Below are positions 45,509 through 54,425 of a stretch of DNA of 64,000 bases, piece by piece (position 1 is the stretch's first letter; each line of letters begins with the position of its first letter). The stretch is from JAWKWH01 sp041397625 (GTDB taxonomy: Bacteria > Pseudomonadota > Alphaproteobacteria > Rhizobiales > Rhizobiaceae). The stretch covers positions 930,001 to 994,000 of the forward strand of contig JAWKWH010000001.1 in the NCBI GenBank assembly GCA_041397625.1, written 5' to 3'. Under the pieces are notes generated by a model. The model was not told the DNA's origin. It saw nothing but the letters and a program-made list of their open reading frames with translations, and did no database searches. The translations under genes and the position numbers were made by a program.

Positions 45509-46270
45509 TTGGCTGCTGACAAGGTCGATCCGGTTCACCAGTTTCACATCAACCAGCTGATCCCCATCGAGATCGGCGACTATGACCTGTCGTTCACCAA
45601 CTCGTCGCTGTTCATGGCGGTGACGGTGGTGCTGGCGTCGGCATTCCTTTACCTGACGACGTCGAGCCGCGGCCTGATCCCGGGCAGGGCGCAGTCGGTA
45701 TCCGAGATCCTCTACGAATTCGTTGCCGGCATGCTGCGCGATTCGGCCGGTTCGGCCGGCATGAAGTTCTTCCCCTTCGTGTTTACGCTGTTCACCTTCA
45801 TCCTGGTGGCCAATCTCCTGGGCATGTTTCCCTATTTCTTCACCGTGACGAGCCACCTGATCGTCACCGCCATGCTGGCCGCCGCCGTGTTCGTGACCGT
45901 TATCGTCTACGGTTTCTGGAAGAACGGCCTTGGCTTCCTGAAGCTGTTCGTGCCGTCCGGCGTGCCGGTGGCACTGATGCCGCTGGTGGTCGCCATCGAG
46001 ATCATCTCGTTCTTCGCCCGGCCGATCAGCCATTCGGTGCGTCTGTTCGCCAACATGCTTGCCGGCCACATCACGCTCAAGGTGTTCGCGGGCTTCGTCG
46101 TGTCGCTGAGCGCCTACGGCTTCGTCGGCATTGCCGGCTCGATCCTGCCGCTGGCGATGGCCGTCGGCCTGACCGCGCTCGAATTCCTGGTCGCTTTCCT
46201 GCAGGCCTATGTGTTTGCCATGCTGACCTGCATGTATATCAACGACGCCCTGCATCCGGGCGGTCACTGA
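45509..46270 (+). CDS. atpB: F0F1 ATP synthase subunit a
   Basis: Proton-channel subunit a of about 253 residues with five to six membrane helices. The essential arginine lies in ARPISHSVRLFANMLAGHIT. FFPFVFTLFTFILVANLLGM is the conserved second helix. No ATG is in the right place; TTG 45509 gives MAADKVDPVHQF with GGGGG six bases before, while TTG 45503 would add two residues. Follows atpI by 37 bases. Confidence 0.95.
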   Translation: MAADKVDPVHQFHINQLIPIEIGDYDLSFTNSSLFMAVTVVLASAFLYLTTSSRGLIPGRAQSVSEILYEFVAGMLRDSAGSAGMKFFPFVFTLFTFILVANLLGMFPYFFTVTSHLIVTAMLAAAVFVTVIVYGFWKNGLGFLKLFVPSGVPVALMPLVVAIEIISFFARPISHSVRLFANMLAGHITLKVFAGFVVSLSAYGFVGIAGSILPLAMAVGLTALEFLVAFLQAYVFAMLTCMYINDALHPGGH

Positions 46271-46349
46271 TCGGGACAATCACCGGCGGTACGCGCCGCC
46301 AGACCGAAACCGCAAAGTTCTAGCCATATTCCAGACAAGGAGCACCAAA

Positions 46350-46577
46350 ATGGAAGCGGACGCAGCAAAATTGATCGGCGCAGGCATCGCCGCCATCGGA
46401 ACCGGAGCCGCCGGCATCGGCGTGGGCAACCTGTTTGGCCAGTTCCTGCAGGGCGCATTGCGCAATCCCTCGGCCGCCGACGGCCAGTTCGGCCGCCTGA
46501 TCTTCGGCTTTGCCGTGACGGAAGCGCTGGGCATCTTCGCGCTCCTGATCGCTCTGCTGCTGCTCTTCGCCGTCTGA
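46350..46577 (+). CDS. atpE: F0F1 ATP synthase subunit c
   Basis: A 75-residue proteolipid of two helices joined by a polar loop (RNPSAADGQF). The first helix has the glycine-rich ring-packing pattern GIAAIGTGAAGIGVG; the proton-carrying carboxylate is the glutamate in FAVTEALGIF of the second helix. AAGGAG precedes the ATG. It sits between atpB and the b' gene. Confidence 0.97.
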   Translation: MEADAAKLIGAGIAAIGTGAAGIGVGNLFGQFLQGALRNPSAADGQFGRLIFGFAVTEALGIFALLIALLLLFAV

Positions 46578-46649
46578 TACCGTTCGGACAGTGAGGGTTT
46601 TGGTGCCGGTCGCGATTGGCGGCCGGTGCCCGACTTATAGGAACAAGCC

Positions 46650-47222
46650 ATGTTCGTGGTAACCGCCTATGCGGCGACAGACGAAGACGCGACCCATACC
46701 GAGACCGGTGTGGCGCACGAGGGCGAACATGCGGGAACCTTTCCGCCGTTCGATTCTGCCACCTTCCCCTCGCAGATCCTCTGGCTGGCGATCACCTTCG
46801 GCCTGTTCTTCATCTTCCTGAAGAAGGTCGTGCTGCCGCGCATCTCCGATATTCTCGAACATCGTTCCGACCGGATTGCCCAGGACCTGGACCAGGCCGC
46901 GCGCATGAAGGAAGAGGCCGACGAGGCGATGGCCGCCTATGAGCAAGAGCTCGCCGAGGGCCGCGCCAAGGCCGGCCAGATCGGCCAAGAGGCCCGCGAT
47001 TCGGCCAAGGCGGAAGCCGATGCCGACAGGCGCAAGGTCGAGGCCGGGCTGGAGAAGAAGCTGACCGAGGCCGAAGCCCGCATCGCGTCGATCAAGGCCG
47101 CGGCGATGAAGGAAGTCGGCACGATCGCCGAGGATACGGCTGTCTCGATCGTCGAACGCCTGATCGGCGGCAAGATCGGCAAGGCAGAGGCCTCCAGCGC
47201 CGTCAAGGCGATCAGGTCCTAG
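46650..47222 (+). CDS. atpF2: F0F1 ATP synthase subunit b' (AtpG/AtpF2)
   Basis: A 190-residue b'-type stator subunit. A 35-residue N-terminal extension precedes the single membrane helix (about 40-60, ILWLAITFGLFFIFLKKVVL), followed by a long charged coiled coil. Together with subunit b it makes a heterodimeric peripheral stalk, usual in alphaproteobacteria and photosynthetic bacteria. AGGA lies before the ATG. The b gene starts ten bases after its stop. Confidence 0.93.
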   Translation: MFVVTAYAATDEDATHTETGVAHEGEHAGTFPPFDSATFPSQILWLAITFGLFFIFLKKVVLPRISDILEHRSDRIAQDLDQAARMKEEADEAMAAYEQELAEGRAKAGQIGQEARDSAKAEADADRRKVEAGLEKKLTEAEARIASIKAAAMKEVGTIAEDTAVSIVERLIGGKIGKAEASSAVKAIRS

Positions 47223-47232
47223 GAGAGACGTG

Positions 47233-47724
47233 ATGGACGCAACATCCCTCGCCAGCGTTTGGGCGCTCGTCGCGCTCATCATCTTCCTGGGCGTCGTGCT
47301 CTATTTCAAGGTGCCGGCCATGGTCGGCAAGTCGCTCGACGACCGCGCCGACAAGATCCGCAACGAACTTGAGGAAGCGCGCAAGCTGCGCGAAGACGCC
47401 CAGCAGCTTCTGGCCGAGTACCAGCGAAGGCGCAAGGAAGCCGAGAAGGAGGCGAGCGACATGGTCGCCGCCGCCAGGCACGAGGCCGACATCATCGTCG
47501 CTGACGCCAAGCAGAAGACCGAGGACTACGTGGCCCGGCGCACGGCCCTGGCGGAGCAGAAGATCGCGCAGGCCGAACGCGACGCGGTCAACGAGGTGCG
47601 CTCCGACGCCGTCGAGATCGCGGTCGCCGCAGCCGGCAGGCTGCTTGAAGCCAAGATCGACGACAAGGCCGCCGACGCGCTGTTCAAATCCTCGCTTGCC
47701 GAGGTGAAGTCACGGTTGAACTGA
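47233..47724 (+). CDS. atpF: F0F1 ATP synthase subunit b
   Basis: A 163-residue stator subunit: N-terminal membrane helix (about 5-27, SVWALVALIIFLGVVLYFKV), then a continuous coiled coil rich in Arg, Glu and Ala. AGGAGAG lies directly before a GTG-ATG pair; the ATG at 47233 is taken. It is last in the operon and a terminator follows 27 bases after its stop. Confidence 0.95.
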   Translation: MDATSLASVWALVALIIFLGVVLYFKVPAMVGKSLDDRADKIRNELEEARKLREDAQQLLAEYQRRRKEAEKEASDMVAAARHEADIIVADAKQKTEDYVARRTALAEQKIAQAERDAVNEVRSDAVEIAVAAAGRLLEAKIDDKAADALFKSSLAEVKSRLN

Positions 47725-47750
47725 CCGGCAAGCGTTATCTGAAGATCAAG

Positions 47751-47783
47751 CGCCGCCAGGCTCGCAGGCCCGGCGGCGTTTTT
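47751..47783 (+). terminator. Rho-independent terminator of the atp operon
   Basis: CGCCGCC (47751-47757) pairs with GGCGGCG (47772-47778) and TTTTT follows (47779-47783). The loop is 14 bases and may pair further inside. It stands between convergent atpF and rnhB; the T run assigns it to the plus strand. Confidence 0.85.
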
Positions 47784-47787
47784 CATT

Positions 47788-48423
47788 TCACGCCATCTCC
47801 TTTAGCGGTGCGAAGCTGAACCGGTGCAGGCGGCGGATGCCGCCTTGCGCGGTAATCGCCGCCCGGTGCGCGGCGGTGCCGTAGCCGGCATGCGACTGGA
47901 AGCCGTAGGCGGGATGTGCCAGGCCGGCACGGTGCATCATGCGGTCGCGCGCCACCTTGGCGACGATCGAGGCGGCTGCGATCGACTGCGAGCGCTGATC
48001 GCCTTTGATCAGCGCCCGGCCCGGACAGCAGAGCGCTGCCGGAAGGTCGCGCCCGTCGACCAGCGCGAACCCCGGCCAGACGGCAAGCCCGGCGACCGCG
48101 CGCGCCATTGCGGCGAGCGACGCCTTGCGGATATCGGACCCGTCGATCGCCTCGGCCGCCACGGTGCTGAACGACACGGCGAGCGCCGAGCCGGTGATCG
48201 CTTCGAACAGGCGCTCCCGCTCTGATGCGCCAAGACGCTTGGAATCGTCGAGCCCGGCTGGAATGTCGTCGGGGTCGAGCACCACGGCGGCGGCGACAAC
48301 CGGACCGGCCAGCGGTCCCCGTCCCGCCTCGTCGACACCGGCGCACGGCCATGCGCCGGCATGCCTGGCCTCCAGTTCGAAGGCGAAGTCCGGTCGGACG
48401 GTCCGGGGCGAAGGGCGCGGCAT
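47788..48423 (-). CDS. rnhB: Ribonuclease HII
   Basis: A 211-residue RNase HII that nicks RNA-DNA hybrids and single ribonucleotides in DNA. The active site begins with GVDEAGRGPLAGPV (Asp31, Glu32), then DSKRL, DGRDLP, and KGDQRSQSIAAASIVAKVARD. The frame is open 85 codons upstream of ATG 48423, but MPRPSPRTVRPDF is the first usable start and the protein has family length. Convergent with atpF. Confidence 0.96.
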   Translation of the reverse strand: MPRPSPRTVRPDFAFELEARHAGAWPCAGVDEAGRGPLAGPVVAAAVVLDPDDIPAGLDDSKRLGASERERLFEAITGSALAVSFSTVAAEAIDGSDIRKASLAAMARAVAGLAVWPGFALVDGRDLPAALCCPGRALIKGDQRSQSIAAASIVAKVARDRMMHRAGLAHPAYGFQSHAGYGTAAHRAAITAQGGIRRLHRFSFAPLKEMA

Positions 48424-48556
48424 GGCTGCAATGGTTTCCTGTTCGGCAACCGGCCATCCCACAAACCGTCGGCAAGGTCCACGATCTTGTAACCGGGCCG
48501 GCATCTTGCCCACCGTAAAGGAGCCGCTAAATAGGGATGACGATAACAAAGCAGGG

Positions 48557-48883
48557 ATGAAAGACATGGCGAGCGACAGACGGGTTTTCGGCCGGAGAAA
48601 CGGGTGCATGGGCCTGGCGGCCATGTTGCTCGCCGCCATGACCGTACCCGGCGCGGCGCAGAGCTGGCCGGACATCAATTCAAATGTCCGGGACGACGTG
48701 ACCGGCTATCTGTGTTTCGATCCGAGCTGCACGACCTTGCGGCTACCGAACTCCAAATGCCTCTGCCAGAAGCAGAATCCGTCCGAACGGGATGTGCGCA
48801 AACTGCGGCTGAAATGCTCGATCATCGATTTCGGCAAGGTCGAGCAATGCCCGGTGACGCCGAAATACGGCATCGCCGAGTAG
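48557..48883 (+). CDS. Small secreted cysteine-containing protein of unknown function
   Basis: About 108 residues (105 if the ATG at 48566 is used). A signal peptide (CMGLAAMLLAAMTVPGAAQS, cleavage near residue 35) leads to a 70-residue mature part with six cysteines (YLCFDPSC, SKCLCQ, KCSII, EQCP), suggesting disulfides in the periplasm. I do not recognise the family. A seven-codon reading frame (48537-48560) overlaps its start by ATGA and may couple translation. Convergent with the TPR-LysM gene. Confidence 0.6.
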   Translation: MKDMASDRRVFGRRNGCMGLAAMLLAAMTVPGAAQSWPDINSNVRDDVTGYLCFDPSCTTLRLPNSKCLCQKQNPSERDVRKLRLKCSIIDFGKVEQCPVTPKYGIAE

Positions 48884-48895
48884 GCAGAGGATAGC

Positions 48896-50845
48896 TCAGC
48901 GGTCGGCCGGTAGGCGTAATTTCTGCCCGGGGAAAATCCGATCCGGATTGTCGGTCAGTCCCGGATTGAGTTTGAGCAACTCGCGGAACTTCTGGCCGTC
49001 ACCGAGAAGTTCGTCGGCGATGCCCCATAGCGACTGGCCCGGCGTGACGGTGTGTATCATGCCCTTGCCGTCGTCTGCGCTCGCGTCATTGACCGTGGCG
49101 GCGGCAACGGCCATCGCCATCTTTTCCGAGCTCTTCAACGGCGGCAATCCCTCGGCGAGCTTGTGTTCGACGGCCGCCAGCACGTCGAGTTCCGGCTTCA
49201 TGTCGCGCGCATGGTTCCACTGGAAAACCGCCTGCAGCTTGCGGCCGAGCCGCCAGTAGGCATCGCCGAGATGATCGTTGAGGATCGGATCCTCCGGCTT
49301 CAGCGAAACCGCCTTTTCGAGTTCGCGCACGGCGTCCTCGAAACGGCCGAGGCGATAGTAGGCCCAACCAAGAGAATCGACGATGTAACCATCGCTTGGA
49401 CGCAACGCCACCGCTCGGGCGATCATCCCGAGACCCTCGTCGAGGTTCATGTTCATGTCGACCCAGGAGTAGCCGAGATAGTTTAGCACCTGTGGCTGGT
49501 CCGGCATCAATTCCAGCGCCTTACGGAAATTCGGCTCCGCCTGTTCCCACTTCTTCTGCCGCTCATAGGCGATGCCGCGCTGGTAGAACAGGTTCCAGTA
49601 TTCCGGTTTCGGCGTGTCGATATGTGCGACAGCCCTGTCGTAGACGTCGCCGGCGGCGGCGTAGTCCTTCATCGACGAATAGACGCCGCCGAGCGCCAGA
49701 TAGGCGCGCGTATCGTCGGGATCGGCATCCAGCAAGGCCGAAAGCTGCTCGATCGCTTCGTCATGCTTGCCCACATCGGCCAGGTTGAGGCCGAGTTGCA
49801 TGCCGGCCAGGCGCTTCATCGGCGAGGTATCGGGAACACGACGGTAGAAGGTGATCGCTTCTTCCGAGCGGCCCTGCTGTTCGGCCAGTTCGCCCAGCTG
49901 GATCAGGATCGCCGCGCTGTCCGGCCGAAGTGCACGGGCATATTGAAGGTAGAGCCGGACAAAGGCTTCGCCGCCGCCACGGTTGAGCGCTGCGCCGATA
50001 TTGAGCAGGATCTCGGCCGCGCCGTCGCCGGTATCGGCGATGAGCGGCTCGATGGTGCCACCAGCCTTGATCTCGTCGCTCAGAGCCCTCAGTTCCTGTC
50101 GGCTCGGCGCGAACGGCCGGCCCTTCTCGATCGTCTGGGCGGCCGCTTCGGCATCCCCAAGGCGGGCCTGGAAGCGGGCATAGGCGCTGATGGCTCGCCA
50201 GTAGGTGTTGGGCGCCGAGCGGCCGCCGCTGACGTTGAGTACGGTCTTCCCGTAAGCGGTGCGCGCCCGCTCGGTCATGCCTGCTTGTTCGGCAATCAGC
50301 GCCGTATGATAGTCCTTGAACAGGTCGAACCATTCCGGTCCGTCCAGCTTCCCGACCTGATCCAGCGCTTCGTCGGTCTCACCCTGGCCCTGCTTGGCCC
50401 AAGCGGTCATGATCCGGGCGATCAGCCGGTCGAGATCGGATTCCAGTGCCAGTTGCAGCCAGAACTCCGCGTCGGAGAACTCCTTCTTCCTGAACGAATC
50501 GACAGCCAGCGCAAGACGAGAGAAACGTTCGATTTCCGGTACCGTCTTGAGCTTCTCGGCCAGCGGCAGCGCCTCGTCGAACTGCTCGTTGGCGATCAGT
50601 GCCAGCATCAGGCTGCGCTGCAACTGCTGGTTCGATGGATCGAAGGCCATCGCCTTGCGATAGAACTTGACCGAGCCGTCGAGATCGCTGTCGAATTCCG
50701 CCGTGCGGGCGGCCAGAAACGCCCCGGAAAACGAGCGGATGTGGACGCTAGAAAGATCGTCGTCGCTCGCAAGCGCCGGCGCCGCCACAGATGACAGCAA
50801 TGCCGACACCACCGCGCCGAGCCAAAACCCACGAAATTTCCGCAT
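48896..50845 (-). CDS. Tetratricopeptide repeat protein with C-terminal LysM domain
   Basis: A 649-residue exported protein: signal peptide (about 1-26, ending AAPALAS), a superhelix of about a dozen TPR units through residue 560 (for example ALGGVYSSMKDYAAAGDVYD and SLGWAYYRLGRFEDAVRELE), then a LysM peptidoglycan-binding domain at about 598-649 (HTVTPGQSLWGIADELLG to FPGQKLRLP). Most alphaproteobacterial homologues are TPR only; the LysM end would tie it to the cell wall. ATG 50845 with GGGAAGAA is chosen. A polyprenyl synthase gene precedes it on the same strand. Confidence 0.82.
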   Translation of the reverse strand: MRKFRGFWLGAVVSALLSSVAAPALASDDDLSSVHIRSFSGAFLAARTAEFDSDLDGSVKFYRKAMAFDPSNQQLQRSLMLALIANEQFDEALPLAEKLKTVPEIERFSRLALAVDSFRKKEFSDAEFWLQLALESDLDRLIARIMTAWAKQGQGETDEALDQVGKLDGPEWFDLFKDYHTALIAEQAGMTERARTAYGKTVLNVSGGRSAPNTYWRAISAYARFQARLGDAEAAAQTIEKGRPFAPSRQELRALSDEIKAGGTIEPLIADTGDGAAEILLNIGAALNRGGGEAFVRLYLQYARALRPDSAAILIQLGELAEQQGRSEEAITFYRRVPDTSPMKRLAGMQLGLNLADVGKHDEAIEQLSALLDADPDDTRAYLALGGVYSSMKDYAAAGDVYDRAVAHIDTPKPEYWNLFYQRGIAYERQKKWEQAEPNFRKALELMPDQPQVLNYLGYSWVDMNMNLDEGLGMIARAVALRPSDGYIVDSLGWAYYRLGRFEDAVRELEKAVSLKPEDPILNDHLGDAYWRLGRKLQAVFQWNHARDMKPELDVLAAVEHKLAEGLPPLKSSEKMAMAVAAATVNDASADDGKGMIHTVTPGQSLWGIADELLGDGQKFRELLKLNPGLTDNPDRIFPGQKLRLPADR

Positions 50846-50979
50846 CTGATTCTTCCCGCGCCCGAAAACCGTTCGATCACGCCTTATAGCAGCCAAAGCA
50901 TGGCCTTTTTGCGGTCTGCGTTCAATGACGCAGACGTTCACAATATCGGGTGGGCGTTAACGAAGCGTGGCGCGCGCCG

Positions 50980-52005
50980 TCAGGCCACCCGGCTGACGCA
51001 GAACTCGATCAACTCAAGCATGGCGCGCTTGTGCGCCGTGTCCTTCAGCGGCGCCAGCGCGTCGCGGGCGATCTCGCCGAAATGGTGCGCCCGGCCAACC
51101 GTGTCGCGGATAGCGCCCGTTTTGGTCATCAGGCCGATCGCCTTGTCGAGCGCGGCATCGTCGGCCACCCCGTCCTCGATCGCGCGCTTCCAGAACTCGC
51201 GGTCCTCGACCGTCCCCCGGCGATAACTCAACACCACCGGCAGGGTCACCTTGCCCTCGCGGAAGTCGTCGCCGACATTCTTGCCCAGATCCCCGGCATT
51301 GCCGCCATAGTCGAGCGCATCGTCGACGAGTTGGAAGGCGAGACCGAGATTGGTGCCGAAGGAACGCAGCGCCGCGCGATCCGTCTTCGATGCGCCGGCG
51401 ATCACCGGGCCGACCTCGGCTGCAGCCGAGAACAGGGCGGCCGTCTTGGCACCGATGACCGCAAGGTATTCGTCCTCGGTGGTCTCGAGGTTCTTGGCCG
51501 CGGCAAGCTGCATGACCTCGCCCTCGGCGATGATCGACGCGGCGGTCGATAGAATCGCCAGCGCTTCGAGCGAGCCGACTTCCACCATCATGCGGAACGC
51601 CTGGCCGAGCAGGTAGTCGCCGACCAGTACGCTGGCCTGGTTGCCCCAGATCATGCGGGCGGTCTGCTTTCCGCGCCGCAAGCCGCTTTCGTCGACCACA
51701 TCGTCATGCAGCAGCGTCGCCGTGTGCATGAACTCGACGCTGGTTGCGAGCTTGACGTGGCCGTCGCCCTCATAACCGAACATCTGCGCGGCGGCGAGCG
51801 TGATCATGGGCCTCAAGCGCTTGCCGCCCGATGAGATCAGGTGATTGGCGATTTCGGGAATCAGCTCGACATGCGAGCCCGCCTTGGACAGGATCAACTC
51901 GTTGACACGCCCCATGTCGGCGGCGGCCAGGTCTACAAGCGGCTTGACGGAGGCGTTCTCGCGTCCGCCGCCAGCAAGCGATACGACAACACCCACTTCA
52001 GACAA
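50980..52005 (-). CDS. Polyprenyl diphosphate synthase (octa/decaprenyl type)
   Basis: A 341-residue trans-prenyltransferase. The two Asp-rich motifs are DDVVD (101-105) and DDALD (228-232), and GGKRLRPMITL marks region I. It builds the side chain of ubiquinone; in this order Q-10 (decaprenyl) is usual, but chain length cannot be read from the sequence with certainty. Divergent from the DUF2007 gene; the arrangement polyprenyl synthase/DUF2007/methyltransferase/S49 peptidase recurs in rhizobia. Confidence 0.92.
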   Translation of the reverse strand: MSEVGVVVSLAGGGRENASVKPLVDLAAADMGRVNELILSKAGSHVELIPEIANHLISSGGKRLRPMITLAAAQMFGYEGDGHVKLATSVEFMHTATLLHDDVVDESGLRRGKQTARMIWGNQASVLVGDYLLGQAFRMMVEVGSLEALAILSTAASIIAEGEVMQLAAAKNLETTEDEYLAVIGAKTAALFSAAAEVGPVIAGASKTDRAALRSFGTNLGLAFQLVDDALDYGGNAGDLGKNVGDDFREGKVTLPVVLSYRRGTVEDREFWKRAIEDGVADDAALDKAIGLMTKTGAIRDTVGRAHHFGEIARDALAPLKDTAHKRAMLELIEFCVSRVA

Positions 52006-52205
52006 CTCCCGTCATGCTCATGTGCCCCGCCGGATGGCACGCGATCCGAATATCGGACCAGCGTGGATCCTGCCGGACAATATTGCGCCGGCGGGCAGTT
52101 TCGCAAGTGGCGAATTGGCGCGGCCGTACGTTACAAGCGGTCCGCGCGGCCTTTGCCGACGCAGGCCGCCGTTTACTTCCATGCCGGAAAGACTAAACAG
52201 GGAGC

Positions 52206-52430
52206 ATGATCGAACTGATCCGCACCAACAATGCAGCTCTGATCGCCTTTGTCGAAGCGCTGATGCGTGACGCCGATATCGGTTATTTCATCGCCGACCA
52301 GAACATGAGCATCGTCGAGGGATCGATCGGCGTTCTGGCGCGCCGCGTGCTGGTGACTGAGGAAGACGAGGCTGCGGCCAGACGACTGCTCAAGGATGCT
52401 GGGATCGCGCACGAATTGCGCACGAAATAG
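52206..52430 (+). CDS. DUF2007 family protein
   Basis: A 74-residue ferredoxin-like domain protein (MIELIRTNNAALIAFVEALM, then IADQNMSIVEGSIGVLARRV). DUF2007 members are called putative signal-transducing proteins without experimental proof. It lies 18 bases before the methyltransferase gene and is probably cotranscribed with it. Confidence 0.82.
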   Translation: MIELIRTNNAALIAFVEALMRDADIGYFIADQNMSIVEGSIGVLARRVLVTEEDEAAARRLLKDAGIAHELRTK

Positions 52431-52448
52431 CGCGGAACGGCCGGAACC

Positions 52449-53231
52449 ATGGGCTTGGAGGAGACCGCGACCGTAACGATCGATGCCTTTCACAGAGGTG
52501 GTTTCTGGCTCGCCCAGCCTGCCGGCCGCGGCCATCGGGCCGGCATGGACGCCATGGTGCTTGCCGCTGCCGTGCCTTCGGGGTTCGATGGCGGGCTGGC
52601 CGATCTCGGCGCCGGTGCGGGCGCGGCCGGGTTTGCCGTCGCGGCGCGCTGCCCAGATGCCGACGTGACGCTGGTCGAGCGTGACCCGGCGATGGCCGGG
52701 TTCGCCGAACGGAGCATCGGCCTTGCCGGAAATCGCCATCTGAACGCGCGCGTCACGCTGCTGCGCGCCGATGTCTCGCTCGCGGGCAAGGCGCGAACGG
52801 CGGTCGGCCTCGCCGACCGCTCGCATGATTTCGTTATCATGAATCCGCCCTTCAATGACGGTGCCGACCGGCAGTCGCCCGACGAGATGAAGCGCGACGC
52901 CCATGTGATGGATGTCGGCATGTTTGCCGCCTGGACCAGAACGGCGGCGGCGATGCTGCGGCCGGGCGGCGGCCTGGCGCTGATCGCTCGGCCGGCCTCG
53001 CTTGCCGCGGCGCTCGATGCGGCCGAAGGGCGTTTCGGGGCGCTGGCGTTGAAACCGGTACATCCACATGCGGGCCGCCCGGCCATCCGCTTCGTCCTGC
53101 GCGGTGTTCTGGGCTCACGCGCCGGTCTGTCGATCCATCCGCCGCTTGTGCTGCACGATGACGATCGCCGCGAATATACGGCCGAGGCCGATGCAATCTG
53201 CAACGGCGCGCAAACCCTGTTTGGCGACTGA
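52449..53231 (+). CDS. TrmN6-like N6-adenine methyltransferase
   Basis: A 260-residue class I methyltransferase. SAM motif I is ADLGAGAGAAG (about 51-61) and the N6-adenine/N5-glutamine signature NPPF is at 132-135. It resembles tRNA1(Val) (adenine-37-N6)-methyltransferase YfiC/TrmN6; other small-molecule or protein targets are possible. It follows DUF2007 by 18 bases and precedes the S49 peptidase by 60. Confidence 0.85.
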   Translation: MGLEETATVTIDAFHRGGFWLAQPAGRGHRAGMDAMVLAAAVPSGFDGGLADLGAGAGAAGFAVAARCPDADVTLVERDPAMAGFAERSIGLAGNRHLNARVTLLRADVSLAGKARTAVGLADRSHDFVIMNPPFNDGADRQSPDEMKRDAHVMDVGMFAAWTRTAAAMLRPGGGLALIARPASLAAALDAAEGRFGALALKPVHPHAGRPAIRFVLRGVLGSRAGLSIHPPLVLHDDDRREYTAEADAICNGAQTLFGD

Positions 53232-53291
53232 AATCCTGTTGCGCGGAAAATTCCGCAACCTACATAGAAGCGAGACTTCGGAGACCTTTCC

Positions 53292-54149
53292 TTGAAACAG
53301 TTCTTCAACCGACTGCTGCCGAAATCGCTGCGTTCGGATGCCGCGACCATACCGGTCGTCCGCCTGCAGGGCGCCATCATGTCCGCCGGCGGACAGTTTC
53401 GGCCGACCCTGTCGATCGCCTCGGCCGCCCCGCTGCTCGACAAGGCCTTTGCCGACAAGCAGGCTCCGGCGGTCGCCATAGTCGTCAACTCGCCCGGCGG
53501 CTCGGCGGTGCAATCGCGGCTGATCTTCCAGCGCATCCGCTCGCTGGCGGAGGAGAAGAACAAGAAGGTTCTGGTGTTCGTCGAGGACGTGGCGGCGTCG
53601 GGCGGCTACATGATCGCGGTCGCAGGCGACGAGATTTTCGTCGATCCCTCCTCGATCGTCGGCTCGATCGGTGTCGTCTCGGCCACATTCGGCTTCCAGG
53701 ACCTGATCAAGAAGATCGGCGTGGAGCGCCGCGTCTACACTGCCGGCAAGAATAAGGTGACGCTCGATCCGTTCCAGCCGGAAAGGAAGGCCGATGTCGA
53801 GCGGCTGAAGGCGTTGCAATTGCAGATCCACGACGTGTTCATCGATCTCGTCAAGGACCGCCGTGGCAACAGGCTCGCCGACGATCCGGACCTGTTCACC
53901 GGCGCGTTCTGGGTTGGCGAAAAGGCCAGGGAACTCGGCCTTGTTGACGATATCGGCGATATCCGCTCGGTGCTGAAGACCCGTTTCGGACCGAAGACGC
54001 GCATGCGGCTGATCACCCAGCCGCGCGGGATTTTCGGCAGACGGCTCGGCATTTTCGGTTCGTCGGCGTCCGAAATCGCCGCCGGTGCCGCTAACGGCCT
54101 GGCCGATACGGTCGAGGAAAGGGCGCTTTGGAGCCGGTTCGGATTGTAG
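53292..54149 (+). CDS. S49 family serine peptidase (SppA/SohB-like)
   Basis: A 285-residue peptidase. The catalytic Ser103 is in VAASGGYMI and the probable general-base Lys155 in AGKNKVTLDPF. Unlike the SppA at 1752-2711, it lacks a clear N-terminal membrane helix, so it may be cytoplasmic or peripherally bound. Natural substrate unknown. It starts with TTG; GGAGA lies seven to nine bases before. Two S49 enzymes in one genome are normal in rhizobia. Confidence 0.9.
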   Translation: MKQFFNRLLPKSLRSDAATIPVVRLQGAIMSAGGQFRPTLSIASAAPLLDKAFADKQAPAVAIVVNSPGGSAVQSRLIFQRIRSLAEEKNKKVLVFVEDVAASGGYMIAVAGDEIFVDPSSIVGSIGVVSATFGFQDLIKKIGVERRVYTAGKNKVTLDPFQPERKADVERLKALQLQIHDVFIDLVKDRRGNRLADDPDLFTGAFWVGEKARELGLVDDIGDIRSVLKTRFGPKTRMRLITQPRGIFGRRLGIFGSSASEIAAGAANGLADTVEERALWSRFGL

Positions 54150-54237
54150 GCTTCGACAGATGTCGCCGGTTGCCTGACGTTCGGCGCTCCGGCATCATGC
54201 GGGCCGTTCCGCTATCAGCAAGGGATGGGATGCAGCC

Positions 54238-54423
54238 ATGCCGCAACTTCTGATCCTCGCCGCCGCGGGCGTCGTCGGATGGCTCGGATACCGGGCGTTT
54301 GTGCGCGAGGCCGAGCGCGTGCACAACCGGGTGCGCCGCGCCGAGGAAGAAGCGCGCAACCGCGCCCACGGCACGCTGGTCGAGGATCCCGAAACCGGCG
54401 AATATCGCGTGCGCAAGGATTGA
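54238..54423 (+). CDS. Small membrane-anchored protein, unknown function
   Basis: A 61-residue protein: hydrophobic N-terminus (LLILAAAGVVGWLGYRAF) as a membrane anchor, then a charged helix (REAERVHNRVRRAEEEARNR) and a tail VEDPETGEYRVRKD. I know no function. It overlaps or abuts ispE: its TGA lies inside a TTGA overlap, and the ispE GTG comes three bases later, so the two are coupled. Confidence 0.7.
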   Translation: MPQLLILAAAGVVGWLGYRAFVREAERVHNRVRRAEEEARNRAHGTLVEDPETGEYRVRKD

Positions 54424-54425
54424 AC

